Part shown: positions 10,591 to 21,535 of the stretch, one piece after another | Layout: every line of letters starts with the position of its first letter | How positions within the stretch are numbered: the first letter of the stretch is position 1 | Translations under genes and position numbers: made by a program | From: Pseudomonas sp. NFIX28 | GTDB taxonomy: Bacteria; Pseudomonadota; Gammaproteobacteria; Pseudomonadales; Pseudomonadaceae | Length of the DNA: 64,000 bases | Reading direction: 5' to 3' | Assembly (NCBI RefSeq): GCF_900107395.1 | Contig: NZ_FNPW01000006.1 | Coordinates: 203,686 to 267,685, forward strand | Notes under the pieces: generated by a model | Seen by the model: only the letters and a program-made list of their open reading frames with translations | What the model was told of the DNA's origin: nothing | Databases searched by the model: none

Positions 10591-10674
10591 TTCGCGGGCA
10601 AGCCTCGCTCCTGCGTATTCGAGGTGTGTGCAGGAGCGAGCGGGAGGCGATCCGGCTTGCCCGCGATAGCGATC
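10591..10674. repeat. REP element pair between treP and treC
   Basis: TCGCGGGCAAGCCTCGCTCC at 10592-10611 is followed by an inverted, partly degenerate copy ending CTTGCCCGCGATAGCGA near 10672. It is the same family as 2399-2502 and 45001-45078. Inside an operon, such a structure may lower treC expression relative to treP or stabilise the upstream mRNA; this is inference. Confidence 0.75.
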
Positions 10675-10676
10675 CG

Positions 10677-12119
10677 TCAGGCGACGCGATACCCCGGCCG
10701 GATGATCTTCATGCTCAAGCCGCAGGTCAACACGAACGGCACCACCAGGGCGACGACCATGCCGACCACGAACATCGGGATGTACTGCGGAATGATCGAG
10801 ATGAACCCCGGCAATCCGCCGACACCGATGGCCGAGGCCTGGACCTTGTTCAGCGAGAGGAAAATGCTGCCCAGCGCCGAGCCGATCAGCGCGGCATAGA
10901 ACGGAAACTTGTAGCGTAGGTTGACGCCGAACATCGCCGGCTCGGTGATGCCGAAATAGGCCGAGATCGCCGAGGTCGAAGCCATGCTGCGGTCCCGGGC
11001 ATTGCGGCTCATGGTGAACACCGCCAGGGCCGCGCTGCCCTGGGCCAGGTTGGACATGACGATCATGGGCCAGATAAAGGTGCCGCCCTGGGTGGAGATC
11101 AGTTGCAGATCGACCGCCAGGAACATGTGGTGCATGCCGGTGATCACCAGCGGTGCATAGAGCAGGCCAAAGATCGCCCCGCCCACCACCGGCGCCAGGT
11201 CGAACAGGGTGACCACGCCTTCGGTGATCAGGATCCCCAGATGGCGGGTCACCGGGCCGATGATCGCCAGGGCCAGCACCCCGGTGACCACGATGGTGGT
11301 GATGGGCACCACCAGCAGGGTAATGGCGTTGGGCACCCGGGCCCGCAGCCATTTTTCGATCACGCTCATCACATAGGCTGCCAGCAGGATCGGCAGGATC
11401 TGCCCCTGGTAGCCGACTTTCTCGATCTGGAACAGGCCGAAGATGTCGAAGTACGGCAGGCTCTGGCCCTCAAGCCCAGCCACGGCCTTGCCGTAGTTCC
11501 AGGCATTGAGCAGGTCGGGGTGGACCAGCATCAGGCCCAGGACGATGCCGAGGATCTCGCTGCCACCGAAACGCTTGGCCGCCGACCAGCCCACCAGCGC
11601 CGGCAGGAATACGAAGGAGGTGTTGGCCATCAGGTTGATCAGGCTCCACACGCCATCCAGGGCCGGATAGGCCTCGAGCAGAGTGCGGCCCTCGATGAAC
11701 ATGCCCTTGGCGCCGATCAGGTTGTTCACCCCCATCAGCAGGCCGGCAATGATCAGCGCCGGCAGGATCGGCATGAAGACATCGGAAAAAACCCGCACCA
11801 GGCGCTGCATGGCGTGGGTCTTGTCGGCGCCCTTCTGCTTGACATCGGCGATGGTGGACGCGGCCAGCCCAGTGAGCTGGCGCAAGGCGGCATAGACCTT
11901 TTCGACTTCGCCGGGGCCAATGACCACCTGGAACAGGCCGCCGGTGAAAAACGAGCCCTTGACCAGATCGATCTGGTTCAGCGTCGCGCTGTCCACCAGG
12001 CTCGGGTCCTTGAGCGCCAGGCGCAGGCGGGTGACGCAGTGCGCGGCTTGTTCGAGGTTGTCGGCGCCACCGAGGCTGTGCAGCAACTCGCTGGCGATCG
12101 TGGAGTAATCGTGGCCCAT
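10677..12119 (-). CDS. treP: PTS trehalose transporter EIIBC TreP
   Basis: TreP imports and phosphorylates trehalose across the inner membrane. The 480-residue protein has an N-terminal EIIB domain (about 1-90) with the phosphorylated Cys28 in AHCVTRLR. It is followed by the multi-spanning EIIC domain with GLLMGVNNLIGA, TSFVFLPALVGW, APLVITGMHHMF and GITEPAMFG, the sugar-binding signature of the glucose superfamily. There is no EIIA domain, which fits supply of EIIA by the fusion protein downstream. It is the first gene of the operon; two palindromes in front of it are likely TreR sites. Confidence 0.94.
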   Translation of the reverse strand: MGHDYSTIASELLHSLGGADNLEQAAHCVTRLRLALKDPSLVDSATLNQIDLVKGSFFTGGLFQVVIGPGEVEKVYAALRQLTGLAASTIADVKQKGADKTHAMQRLVRVFSDVFMPILPALIIAGLLMGVNNLIGAKGMFIEGRTLLEAYPALDGVWSLINLMANTSFVFLPALVGWSAAKRFGGSEILGIVLGLMLVHPDLLNAWNYGKAVAGLEGQSLPYFDIFGLFQIEKVGYQGQILPILLAAYVMSVIEKWLRARVPNAITLLVVPITTIVVTGVLALAIIGPVTRHLGILITEGVVTLFDLAPVVGGAIFGLLYAPLVITGMHHMFLAVDLQLISTQGGTFIWPMIVMSNLAQGSAALAVFTMSRNARDRSMASTSAISAYFGITEPAMFGVNLRYKFPFYAALIGSALGSIFLSLNKVQASAIGVGGLPGFISIIPQYIPMFVVGMVVALVVPFVLTCGLSMKIIRPGYRVA

Positions 12120-12168
12120 GCTTGGTCTTCCGCTTTGGTTTTTTGTTATTGGCAGCACGCCGAAGCGA

Positions 12169-12215
12169 AAAATACTCGTCTGTACGAGTTAAAGCAACAA
12201 CTCGTACAGACGAGT
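12169..12215 (-). promoter_or_regulatory. treP promoter with two TreR-type operators
   Basis: Two perfect inverted repeats are seen: ACTCGTCTGTACGAGT at 12174-12189 and ACTCGTACAGACGAGT at 12200-12215. Each is the reverse complement of the other, and their centres are 26 bp apart. On the minus strand, TTGCTT (12197-12192) and TATTTT (12174-12169) with a 17-bp spacer form a plausible sigma-70 promoter. One palindrome fills that spacer and the other lies just upstream of -35, a layout that suits repression by TreR. Confidence 0.75.
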
Positions 12216-12456
12216 TTGCCAATACCGTCCGCAAACTCCGCTCGCGATGAAATCTCTTTTGCGCGGAAACGCCTCTAGCCCAACGCTTTCCGGCAGAGCC
12301 CGCGTGCACGCCAGAAAATTCTTAAACTGCTGTAAGGTGTTTTATTGCCACTTCGGCACCCGCAGCCAGGCGTTCGACCCAAGCGCCTCAAATAGACAAA
12401 TCCGCTCACGGCCCTTAAGGTTCCCGCCTTGAGCGCAGACGGCACAGAGCCATCCC

Positions 12457-13161
12457 ATGAGTAAATACAACCAGATCTACAGCGATCTGCTTGCCAGTAT
12501 CACCACCGAGCGCCTGCAACGCGGCGCTCGCCTGCCCTCCGAAACCGAGCTGATGGACAGCTACCAGGCCAGCCGCGGCACCGTGCGCAAAGCCATCGAG
12601 CAGCTGCAGGAACGCGGTTTCGCCCAGAAGATCCACGGCAAGGGCACGTTTGTGCTGTCGCCGCACCCGATCGAGTTCCAGCTGGGCGGCATCGTCAGCT
12701 TCCAGGAAACCTATCCGCGCCTGGGCAACGACGTCAGCACCGAAGTGGTGGAGTTCACCCAATTCCCCCTCGAAGGCGCATTGCGCGAACACCTGCAGGC
12801 CGAGGAAGGCAGCCTGATTACCCGCATCAAGCGGGTGCGGCGTATCGATGGCAAGCGGGTGATCCTCGACATCAACCACTTCGTCGCCGAGTTGATCCCG
12901 GGGCTGGACCGGCAGATTGCCGAGCACTCGATCTACGCCTATATCGAGCAGACCCTGCAGTTGCAGATCAGCTATGCCCAGCGGACCATCGAGGCGACCC
13001 CGCGCACCCGGGACGACCAGCAGCACCTGGACCTGGATGGCCAGAGCCATGTGATCGTGGTGAGCAACCAGACCTTCCTGCAGGACGGCCGGCAGTTCGA
13101 ATACACCGAATCGCGGCACACCCTGGACAAGTTCTACTTCTCGGATGTCGCCCGGCGCTGA
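12457..13161 (+). CDS. treR: Trehalose operon repressor TreR (GntR/HutC family)
   Basis: The 234-residue regulator has a GntR winged-helix domain (1-70, with RLPSETELMDSYQASRGTVR and GKGTFVL) and a UTRA effector domain (about 85-230) typical of the HutC/TreR branch. TreR proteins bind trehalose 6-phosphate, which releases them from operators. It is divergent from treP with about 340 bp between, and the two palindromes lie nearer treP. The region between the palindromes and treR holds no gene. Only a weak ribosome site precedes the ATG. Confidence 0.9.
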   Translation: MSKYNQIYSDLLASITTERLQRGARLPSETELMDSYQASRGTVRKAIEQLQERGFAQKIHGKGTFVLSPHPIEFQLGGIVSFQETYPRLGNDVSTEVVEFTQFPLEGALREHLQAEEGSLITRIKRVRRIDGKRVILDINHFVAELIPGLDRQIAEHSIYAYIEQTLQLQISYAQRTIEATPRTRDDQQHLDLDGQSHVIVVSNQTFLQDGRQFEYTESRHTLDKFYFSDVARR

Positions 13162-13179
13162 CGCCGCGGCAGTTCCTGC

Positions 13180-13707
13180 TCAGCCCAGCAGCGCCACCAG
13201 CTCGGCGCTCGGGGTGCCAACCCGCCGGGCCTCCTTGGCAAGGTTTATCGATTGCGCAACCCGCGCCACTTCCATCACCGGGTGCTGCAACGAGTAACCG
13301 CCCCGGGCATCCAGCCAGCTCAGTACTTCCGCCAGGTGCCAGAGCGAGGCACTGCCCTCGTGGATCGCCAGGGGGAAGCTGCCGGCATGGTTGAGCATCA
13401 GCTTGCGCATGTTCTGCCGGGACACTCCGACGATGTCGGCAATCTCGCTCAGGCCGACGAAATCCGGGCTGGCTTCCACCAGCCGCGCATCCGGAATGAT
13501 CCGCTTGATATCGGCCAGGGCACTGAGCAGCGCCGCTTCACCGCTTTCGGCCTCGCGGCTGAACTCCAGGGCCAGGCGCCCCGCCAGCCCGGTACCGACC
13601 AGCGCGTCGGTGCAGCCCCCCGCGCCCAGGCGCTCCACCAGCGCTAGCGGGTCGCAGTCGTGGGCGGGCAGCAGGTAGTTGAGGGTAAACAGGTATTCCA
13701 TGGTCAT
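13180..13707 (-). CDS. HTH protein, HicB-like antitoxin/autoregulator candidate
   Basis: The 175-residue product starts MTMEYLFTLNYLLP and has an N-terminal half of about 80 residues rich in small and acidic residues. A clear helix-turn-helix follows near 95-115 (LSEIADIVGVSRQNMRKLML). Then comes SLWHLAEVLSWLDARGGY, of a kind found in phage-type DNA-binding proteins. Its ATG overlaps the stop of the preceding small gene (ATGA), so the pair is translationally coupled. The order small cysteine-rich protein then HTH protein resembles HicA-HicB loci. Homology to HicB is not proven; a plain autoregulator is the alternative. Confidence 0.6.
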   Translation of the reverse strand: MTMEYLFTLNYLLPAHDCDPLALVERLGAGGCTDALVGTGLAGRLALEFSREAESGEAALLSALADIKRIIPDARLVEASPDFVGLSEIADIVGVSRQNMRKLMLNHAGSFPLAIHEGSASLWHLAEVLSWLDARGGYSLQHPVMEVARVAQSINLAKEARRVGTPSAELVALLG

Positions 13708-13985
13708 GACTCCCGACGAGGTTGCGGGACTTTCCCGCCGCGCAGCTGATTCAGCGTGCAGTTGTCGATTACCCGGCACAGTGCCCGGGCATGCTGGAGG
13801 GGATTTTTCGGCGTGCTCCACACACTGGTGATGCAGAACTCGCCGCAACGACACACCTCGCTGTTGTAAGGGCAGTAGATCCTGCCCCAGGCATGACCGC
13901 CGCCGACTTCGACGCGCCAGCCCTGCCATTCGGCGTAGCGCAGCGCCATTTCAATGTCTTTCTTGGGATGAGGTGTGCGAGCCAT
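13704..13985 (-). CDS. HicA-like small protein, toxin candidate
   Basis: The 93-residue protein has the sequence pattern of HicA mRNA interferases: a glycine before a short strand (GWRVEVGGGHAWGRIYCP) with the GGH at 28-30, where HicA has its catalytic GSH. A later segment WSTPKNPLQHARAL stands where HicA has its PxHxxxL stretch. Four cysteines in CPYNSEVCRCGEFC suggest a metal site that classical HicA lacks. A strong GGAGG lies 6 bases before the ATG at 13985. It is coupled to the downstream HTH gene, and a perfect palindrome lies 31 bases upstream. The functional assignment is inference from motif and gene order. Confidence 0.55.
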   Translation of the reverse strand: MARTPHPKKDIEMALRYAEWQGWRVEVGGGHAWGRIYCPYNSEVCRCGEFCITSVWSTPKNPLQHARALCRVIDNCTLNQLRGGKVPQPRRES

Positions 13986-14016
13986 CCGTGGCCTCCAGTC
14001 TCGTCAACAATGAATA

Positions 14017-14034
14017 GGTTGTCAACTGACAACC
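14017..14034. promoter_or_regulatory. Palindromic operator candidate for the HicAB-like pair
   Basis: GGTTGTCA-AC-TGACAACC is a perfect 8-bp inverted repeat with a 2-base centre. It lies 31 bases upstream of the first gene of the pair and overlaps a TTGACA hexamer on the minus strand. The partner HTH protein is the natural candidate to bind it. The rest of 13986-14198 shows nothing else convincing. Confidence 0.6.
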
Positions 14035-14198
14035 ACAAATATTCTGAACATCTGCGCCGGAGTCGCCAGAGGCCGCCGCTGGGAGTTCGATGAATGTCTG
14101 TCGAGAGTACACAGGCCAGCCGGGCGACGATGGGCCCATGTCTTTCCTGGTATTGCGGGAGGGCTGTAAACCGGGCTTTTTAAAGACCCTGAAACACA

Positions 14199-14234
14199 AA
14201 TGGCGATCGACACCCGAAGGTCTCGATCGCCATT
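14199..14234 (-). terminator. Stem-loop downstream of guaA
   Basis: A 12-bp perfect stem, AATGGCGATCGA at 14199-14210 with TCGATCGCCATT at 14223-14234, stands 42 bases after the guaA stop. On the minus strand it is followed by TGTGTTTC, a weak U-tract, so intrinsic termination is likely but not certain. Confidence 0.6.
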
Positions 14235-14275
14235 GCCGTTGCCTGAACGATCAGCAGCCGATCACTCGGCCGGGA

Positions 14276-15853
14276 TCATTCCCACTCGATGGTGGCTGGC
14301 GGCTTGCTCGACACGTCGTAGGTGACGCGGGAGATGCCTTCGATCTCGTTGATGATCCGGCCGCTGACGGTTTCCAGCAGCTCGTAAGGCAGGTGCGCCC
14401 AACGCGCGGTCATGAAGTCGATGGTTTCCACGGCACGCAGGGCCACGACCCAGGCGTAACGACGGCCGTCACCGACCACGCCCACCGATTTCACCGGCTG
14501 GAACACCACGAACGCCTGGCTGACCTTGTGGTACCAGTCGGCCTTGCGCAGTTCTTCGATGAAGATGTGGTCGGCACGACGCAGCAGGTCGGCGTATTCC
14601 TTCTTCACTTCGCCAAGGATGCGCACGCCCAGGCCCGGGCCCGGGAACGGGTGACGGTAGACCATGTCGTACGGCAGGCCCAGCTCCAGGCCCAGACGAC
14701 GGACTTCGTCCTTGAACAGCTCGCGCAGGGGCTCGACCAGCTTGAGGTTCATTTCTTCCGGCAGGCCACCCACGTTGTGGTGCGACTTGATCACGTGGGC
14801 CTTGCCGCTCTTGGCGCCAGCCGACTCGATCACGTCCGGGTAGATGGTGCCCTGGGCCAGGAACTTGATGTTGTCCAGCTTGCAGGATTCGGCATCGAAC
14901 ACGTCGATGAAGGTACGGCCGATGATCTTGCGCTTCTTCTCCGGGTCGGCTTCGCCGGCCAGGTTGTTGAGGAACTGCTCCTCGGCGTTGGCGCGGATCA
15001 CCTTGACGCCCATGTTCTCGGCGAACATGGCCATCACTTGCTCGCCTTCGTGCAGGCGCAGCAGGCCGTTGTCGACGAAGACGCAAGTCAGCTGGTCGCC
15101 GATGGCCTTGTGCAGCAAGGCTGCGACCACCGAGGAGTCAACGCCGCCGGACAGGCCCAGCAGCACGTTGTCGGTGCCGACTTGGGCACGCACCTGGGCG
15201 ATGGCGTCCTCGGCGATTTTCGACGGGGTCCACAGGGCTTCGCAGCCGCAGATGTCGAGGATGAAGCGCGACAGGATGCGACCGCCCTGCTTGGTGTGGG
15301 TCACTTCAGGGTGGAACTGCACGCCGTAGTAACGCAGGTCGTCGTTGAACATGCCGGCGATCGGGCAGCTCGGGGTGCTGGCCAGGATGTGGAAGTCTTC
15401 CGGCATCTTGGTGACCTTGTCACCGTGGCTCATCCATACGTCGAGGCCGAACAGGCCGTCGGCGTCGACGTGGTCTTCGATGCCGTCCAGCAGGCGGCTC
15501 TTGCCGACCACATCGACGCGGGCGTAACCGAATTCACGCAGTTCGGAACCCTCGACCTTGCCGCCCATTTGCTCGGCCATGGTCTGCATGCCGTAGCAGA
15601 TACCGAAGACCGGCACGCCCAGGTCGAACACCGCTTGCGGGCAGCGCGGGCTGTTGGCTTCGTGCACGGACTCGGGGCCGCCGGCGAGAATGACGCCTTT
15701 TGGAGCGAATTCGCGAATCGCTTCGTCATCCATGTCGAACGGATGCAGCTCGCAGTAAACGCCGATTTCACGCACGCGACGGGCGATCAATTGGGTGTAC
15801 TGAGAACCGAAATCGAGGATCAGGATGCGGTGGGCATGAATGTCGAGGGCCAT
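14276..15853 (-). CDS. guaA: GMP synthase (glutamine-hydrolysing) GuaA
   Basis: GuaA aminates XMP to GMP with glutamine and ATP, the last step of guanine nucleotide synthesis. The 525-residue protein joins a class I glutamine amidotransferase (about 1-205; nucleophile C86 in GICYGMQ, with His and Glu in FHPEVTHT) to an ATP-pyrophosphatase domain ([15 protein letters not shown] near 233-247). It ends with a GMP synthase dimerisation domain closing in KPPATIEWE. The length is standard. It lies 99 bp after guaB on the same strand. Confidence 0.97.
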   Translation of the reverse strand: MALDIHAHRILILDFGSQYTQLIARRVREIGVYCELHPFDMDDEAIREFAPKGVILAGGPESVHEANSPRCPQAVFDLGVPVFGICYGMQTMAEQMGGKVEGSELREFGYARVDVVGKSRLLDGIEDHVDADGLFGLDVWMSHGDKVTKMPEDFHILASTPSCPIAGMFNDDLRYYGVQFHPEVTHTKQGGRILSRFILDICGCEALWTPSKIAEDAIAQVRAQVGTDNVLLGLSGGVDSSVVAALLHKAIGDQLTCVFVDNGLLRLHEGEQVMAMFAENMGVKVIRANAEEQFLNNLAGEADPEKKRKIIGRTFIDVFDAESCKLDNIKFLAQGTIYPDVIESAGAKSGKAHVIKSHHNVGGLPEEMNLKLVEPLRELFKDEVRRLGLELGLPYDMVYRHPFPGPGLGVRILGEVKKEYADLLRRADHIFIEELRKADWYHKVSQAFVVFQPVKSVGVVGDGRRYAWVVALRAVETIDFMTARWAHLPYELLETVSGRIINEIEGISRVTYDVSSKPPATIEWE

Positions 15854-15952
15854 GATTCAGTCTCGTCTAGGTAATTCGAAAACAGTCGTGATTCAGAAAC
15901 GACTCGGGGCTGAATAAAACAGCCCCGGTCATTTAACGTTTTGCTTGAAGCA

Positions 15953-17487
<1,535 letters not shown>

Positions 17488-17617
17488 TGCAAAACTCTGT
17501 CTATTATCAACGGAGTGATGGATGGGGAATTTGCCGCAACACCGCGTCTGTCTTGTGGGCAAGCGATGCCCCTGCCAACGACGAATACGCCACACGCAAC
17601 CGTCTGCAGAAACGCCC

Positions 17618-18166
17618 TTACAACTCCACCTTCACCCAGCTCACCGGCTGGTCCAGCCACTCGGCGAACTCGTCGAGAAAGCTCTGCTTGAATCCGGCTT
17701 CGGCCCAGTTGTTGAAGATGAAACCGAGGTTGGAAAACCCGCATTCCTGCAGGAACAGAAAACCGTTGATGTCGTCTTCATGCCCGCATTCTGGGCAGGT
17801 GAAGTTATCGGTACGCCCGGGCATCCAGTCCTCCAGGCTCTCGAACAGCGCCTCCCCCACTTCCTGGCGGCATTCGGCGCAGCCTGCTTCCTCGAGAAAG
17901 CCCTTGGCCGGGGTATAGATGCAGCGCTTGGTAACAATCTCCAGGCCGTTGACCGGCTCGCCGAAGGGCAAGGCCTCCGGGTGCAGCACCACCTCCCGCG
18001 CGCCTGGGGCGATCGCATGCGCCATGCGATTGCCGGTACGGCCACAGGTGCTCAAGGCTTCCTCGACGATGTTCTTGCGCACCAGCCAGCGCACGATCGC
18101 CCGGGCGCGGGGTTCGTGAACCGGCAAGGTGGAGATTTTCGGGACGATGATGCTTTGCGAGTTCAT
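17618..18166 (-). CDS. Zinc-ribbon protein of unknown function
   Basis: The 182-residue soluble protein has two CxxC pairs: CAEC near 97-100 and CPEC near 128-131. They are separated by about 28 residues, as in a split zinc ribbon. The rest is mixed alpha/beta with acidic stretches, and it ends in WLDQPVSWVKVEL. No enzyme motif is recognised. It stands alone between guaBA and a TauE exporter. I took MNSQSIIVPKIS at 18166 as the start because the extra upstream residues have no ribosome site, but that choice is not firm. Confidence 0.7.
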   Translation of the reverse strand: MNSQSIIVPKISTLPVHEPRARAIVRWLVRKNIVEEALSTCGRTGNRMAHAIAPGAREVVLHPEALPFGEPVNGLEIVTKRCIYTPAKGFLEEAGCAECRQEVGEALFESLEDWMPGRTDNFTCPECGHEDDINGFLFLQECGFSNLGFIFNNWAEAGFKQSFLDEFAEWLDQPVSWVKVEL

Positions 18167-18310
18167 GGATGGGGCCTGGAGCGTCTGGAGGAAAGTCTGC
18201 GTCGCCTGCTCGGACAGCATCGCCAGCAAGCCGATGCCTGCCGACCAGTATAGAAGTCGACCTGCCTTGCAGATCCGAGGGCCCGCAGCTTAATCCCTGG
18301 ACCTCCCAGG

Positions 18311-19078
18311 TCAAGTCCCCAGGTAACGGCCGATCAAGGCAATACCGCTGGCCAGCACCAGCCAGGTCACCAGGCGGACGAACGCTTCGCGGGACAACTT
18401 CATGGTCAGGCGCCGGCCGACCCACAAACCCAGCGCCATCATCGGCAACAGACACAGCGCCAGCATCAATAAAGGCAGCTGCGCATAAACGCCGGCAATG
18501 GCGAACAGGCCCAGGCGTATCACGGTGCTGCAACTGATCAACGCACTCTGGGTGGCCCGCGCCGCGTCCTTGGGCAGGCGACTGTTCAGGTAAATGGCAT
18601 ATAAGAAGCCGCCGCTGCCGAACAGCGCCCCGAACATCCCGCCCACGGTCCCCATCGGAATCGCCCAACCCGCGACCAACGCCTTGGGCCGCGCCTTCAC
18701 CCAAAGGCTGTACACCGCATAAGCACTGATAAACAGCCCCATCAACAGCAGTAGCACGTCGGACTTGAGGTTGAGCAGGAAGATCACCCCCAGGGTGCAG
18801 CCCAGCGCCATGCACGGCAGCAGGCGAAACAGCTCGGAGCGGTCGACATCCCGCCGCGACGGCAGAAGGTTGCCGAAGGCCGCGACAAAATCCAGCAGCA
18901 CCAGCAGCGGGACGATCTTCGACAGCGGCATGAACAGGATCAGCACCGGCCCGGCCACCAATGCCGTGCCGAACCCGGCGATACCAAACACGATATAGGC
19001 AAGGGCGATTCCCAGGCCGATCGCCAACCAGCCACTCGCCCCCCACGACCACTGCCCCAACAGTTCGACCATGCTCAT
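18311..19078 (-). CDS. TauE/SafE family membrane exporter
   Basis: The 255-residue protein has about eight hydrophobic helices in two repeats. Each repeat carries the family's short polar motif: GIAGFGTALVAGP near 28-40 and MGTVGGMFGALFGSGGFLY near 142-160. The family exports sulfite, sulfoacetate or other organic anions, or imports them in some cases. The substrate cannot be read from sequence. It is divergent from a LysR regulator 102 bp away, which probably controls it. Confidence 0.85.
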   Translation of the reverse strand: MSMVELLGQWSWGASGWLAIGLGIALAYIVFGIAGFGTALVAGPVLILFMPLSKIVPLLVLLDFVAAFGNLLPSRRDVDRSELFRLLPCMALGCTLGVIFLLNLKSDVLLLLMGLFISAYAVYSLWVKARPKALVAGWAIPMGTVGGMFGALFGSGGFLYAIYLNSRLPKDAARATQSALISCSTVIRLGLFAIAGVYAQLPLLMLALCLLPMMALGLWVGRRLTMKLSREAFVRLVTWLVLASGIALIGRYLGT

Positions 19079-19180
19079 CGGCTCGCCCTTGCTCCTTTAA
19101 TGAGGAATGACTTTAGCCAGCCACAAGCCTTGCGACTAATATCATCAAAGCCATCAACCCATCTCAAAAAGGCATGACGC

Positions 19181-20083
19181 GTGATTTCAACCCGCCAACT
19201 GCGCTACTTCGTGGAAATCGCCGACAGCGGCAGTTTCAGTGGCGCCGCCGAACGTCTGTTCATTGCCCAGTCCGCCCTCAGCCGGCAGATCAAGGAACTG
19301 GAAACCCAACTCAAGACCCCGCTGTTCGAGCGCACCGCGCGCCTGCCTCGGCTGACGGCGGCGGGCGAGGCGTTCTATCCGCGCGCCCGCAACCTGCTCG
19401 ACGAGCTGAGCAAGGCCAGCGAGCTGGCGACCCAGGTCGGCCAGGGGCAATTGGGAACCTTGCGCCTGAGCCATTCCAGCACGGTGTCCATGAGCGGCCG
19501 CTTGCTGCGGGCCATCAGCGAGTATCTGGAACAGTGCCCCGGCGCCTCGATGGACATCGCCACCCTGTCTTCCGAAGCGCAGTTGGAGGAAGTCGCCGAA
19601 GGCCGGCTGGATATCGGCCTGCTACGCCTGCCGGTGCTGCGCCAGCGCGAGGGCGTGCAGATCACCCCGCTGTTCAGCGAGCGCCTGCTGCTGGCCGTGC
19701 CGTCGAATCATGCTCTGGCCTCAGCGCCTGCCGAGCAGGGTGTGGAGTTGGCGCAACTGCGCGACGAAGCCTTTATATCCATTCCCCATCCGCAGCGCGG
19801 CGGCCTGAGCTACCTGTCGGCCGAGCTGTGCATGCGCCAGGGCTTCTTTCCCAGGGCGGCGCGGGTGTTGTCGCGCAAGACCACGCAATTGCAATTGGTC
19901 CAGGCCGGGTTCGGCATCGCCCTGTTGCCCGAGTCGATGCGCGACATCGCACCTGCTGGCGTGCGCTTCCTGCCCCTGGCCGACCCGGCGTGCCAAAGCA
20001 CGGTCGCCCTCGCCTCTCGGCAAGCCCCGACACCTTTGGTCAAGCAGTTCATCGAACACTTCCACCACGCCCTCGTGCCCTAG
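19181..20083 (+). CDS. LysR-family transcriptional regulator
   Basis: The 300-residue protein has the LysR winged HTH at 1-60 (QLRYFVEIADSGSFSGAAER, SQSALSRQIKELE variant) and a two-lobed effector domain from about 88. It starts at GTG 19181, with AAAAAGG upstream giving MISTRQLRYF, the usual LysR start. It is divergent from the TauE exporter, so the 102-bp gap probably holds shared operators. No perfect T-N11-A site stood out. Effector unknown. Confidence 0.9.
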   Translation: MISTRQLRYFVEIADSGSFSGAAERLFIAQSALSRQIKELETQLKTPLFERTARLPRLTAAGEAFYPRARNLLDELSKASELATQVGQGQLGTLRLSHSSTVSMSGRLLRAISEYLEQCPGASMDIATLSSEAQLEEVAEGRLDIGLLRLPVLRQREGVQITPLFSERLLLAVPSNHALASAPAEQGVELAQLRDEAFISIPHPQRGGLSYLSAELCMRQGFFPRAARVLSRKTTQLQLVQAGFGIALLPESMRDIAPAGVRFLPLADPACQSTVALASRQAPTPLVKQFIEHFHHALVP

Positions 20084-20152
20084 CCGTCGGCATCGTCTCC
20101 TTTTGTTTCGATCCATGGAGATTGTTTGCCGAATGCCTTTAAACTGCGCCCC

Positions 20153-21532
20153 ATGATTAAAGATCCCTTTGCAAGACTCGGCCTGGACCGCGAAGTCCTG
20201 ACCGTCAGCCAGCTCAACGGCCGTGCGCGGGTGTTGCTGGAAGACGTGTTCAGCAACATCTGGGTCGAAGGCGAAATCTCCAACCTCGCCCGCCCGGCGT
20301 CCGGCCATGTGTATTTCACCCTCAAGGACAGCGGCGCCCAGGTGCGCTGCGCGCTGTTCCGGCAAAATGCCGCACGGGTACGCCAGGCGCTGAAGGACGG
20401 CCTGGCGGTCAAGGTGCGCGGCAAGGTCTCGCTGTTCGAAGGCCGCGGCGACTATCAGTTGATCCTCGATACGGTCGAACCGGCCGGCGACGGCGCCCTG
20501 CGCCTGGCCTTCGATGCCCTGAAGGAAAAGCTCAGCGCCGAAGGCCTGTTCAGCGTCGAACGCAAAGTGCCGCTGCCGGCTCATCCGCAGCGCATCGGCA
20601 TTATCAGTTCGCCGACGGGTGCGGTGATTCGCGACATCATCAGTGTGTTCCGGCGCCGGGCGCCGCAAGTGGCCCTGACCCTGATTCCCACCGCCGTACA
20701 AGGCCGCGAAGCGACCGCGCAAATCGTCCGCGCCCTGAAGATGGCTGATGCCCGTGGCTTCGACGCGCTGATCCTGGCCCGTGGCGGCGGCTCCCTGGAA
20801 GACCTCTGGTGCTTCAACGAAGAAGCCGTGGCCCGGGCGTTGGATGCCTGCGTCACACCGATCGTCAGCGCCGTGGGTCATGAAACCGATGTATCGATCA
20901 GCGACTTCGTCGCCGACGTGCGCGCACCGACGCCCTCGGCGGCCGCCGAATTGCTCGCCCCCGATTCCAGCGACCTGCAACACCGGGTTGAAAGCCTGCA
21001 TCGGCGGCTGGTGATGCGCATGCGCGATCGCCTGCTGCGCGAACGCCTGCGCCTGGAAGGCATGGCCCGGCGCCTGCGCCATCCCGGCGAACGCCTGCGC
21101 CAGCAAGCACAGCGCCTGGACGACCTGGACATGCGCATGCGCCGGGCATTCGAGCGCAGCCTCAATATCCGCCGCGAACGCCTGATCCGCCTGGAAACCC
21201 GGCTCGCCGGCCAGCACCCCGGGCGTCAGCTGGCGCTGCTGCGGCAACGCCTCGACAGCCTGGCCGAACGCCTGCCACGGGCCATGCGCGAAGGCTTGAA
21301 GTCCCGCCGCCTGCAACTGCAAAGCCAAATGCAAACCCTGCATGTGGTCAGCCCGCTGGCCACTCTGGGCCGTGGCTACAGCATCCTGCTGGACGAACGC
21401 GGCCAGGCCATTCGCAGCGCTGCCCAGACGCATCCAGGCCAGCGCCTCAAGGCCCGGCTCGGCGAAGGCGAATTGCAGGTCCGGGTCGAGGACAATCACC
21501 TGACGCCCGTCACCCTTTCTTTACTGGACTGA
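20153..21532 (+). CDS. xseA: Exodeoxyribonuclease VII large subunit XseA
   Basis: XseA is the catalytic subunit of the nuclease that degrades single-stranded DNA to oligonucleotides. The 459-residue protein has an N-terminal OB fold (LTVSQLNGRARVLLED to about residue 100). The catalytic region follows, with ISSPTGAVIRDI, LARGGGSLEDLWCFNEE and SAVGHETDVSISDFVAD. A long arginine-rich coiled coil (about 280-400) ends in LGRGYSILL. The ATG at 20153 gives MIKDPFARLGLDREV. It is followed after 3 bases by the M23 peptidase gene, so the two are co-transcribed. xseB is not in the window. Confidence 0.95.
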   Translation: MIKDPFARLGLDREVLTVSQLNGRARVLLEDVFSNIWVEGEISNLARPASGHVYFTLKDSGAQVRCALFRQNAARVRQALKDGLAVKVRGKVSLFEGRGDYQLILDTVEPAGDGALRLAFDALKEKLSAEGLFSVERKVPLPAHPQRIGIISSPTGAVIRDIISVFRRRAPQVALTLIPTAVQGREATAQIVRALKMADARGFDALILARGGGSLEDLWCFNEEAVARALDACVTPIVSAVGHETDVSISDFVADVRAPTPSAAAELLAPDSSDLQHRVESLHRRLVMRMRDRLLRERLRLEGMARRLRHPGERLRQQAQRLDDLDMRMRRAFERSLNIRRERLIRLETRLAGQHPGRQLALLRQRLDSLAERLPRAMREGLKSRRLQLQSQMQTLHVVSPLATLGRGYSILLDERGQAIRSAAQTHPGQRLKARLGEGELQVRVEDNHLTPVTLSLLD

Positions 21533-21535
21533 TCC

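Noticed and set aside
14090..15874. 594-codon plus-strand frame over guaA
   Set aside because: Shadow of guaA, with a biased composition rich in His, Gln, Ala and Val.
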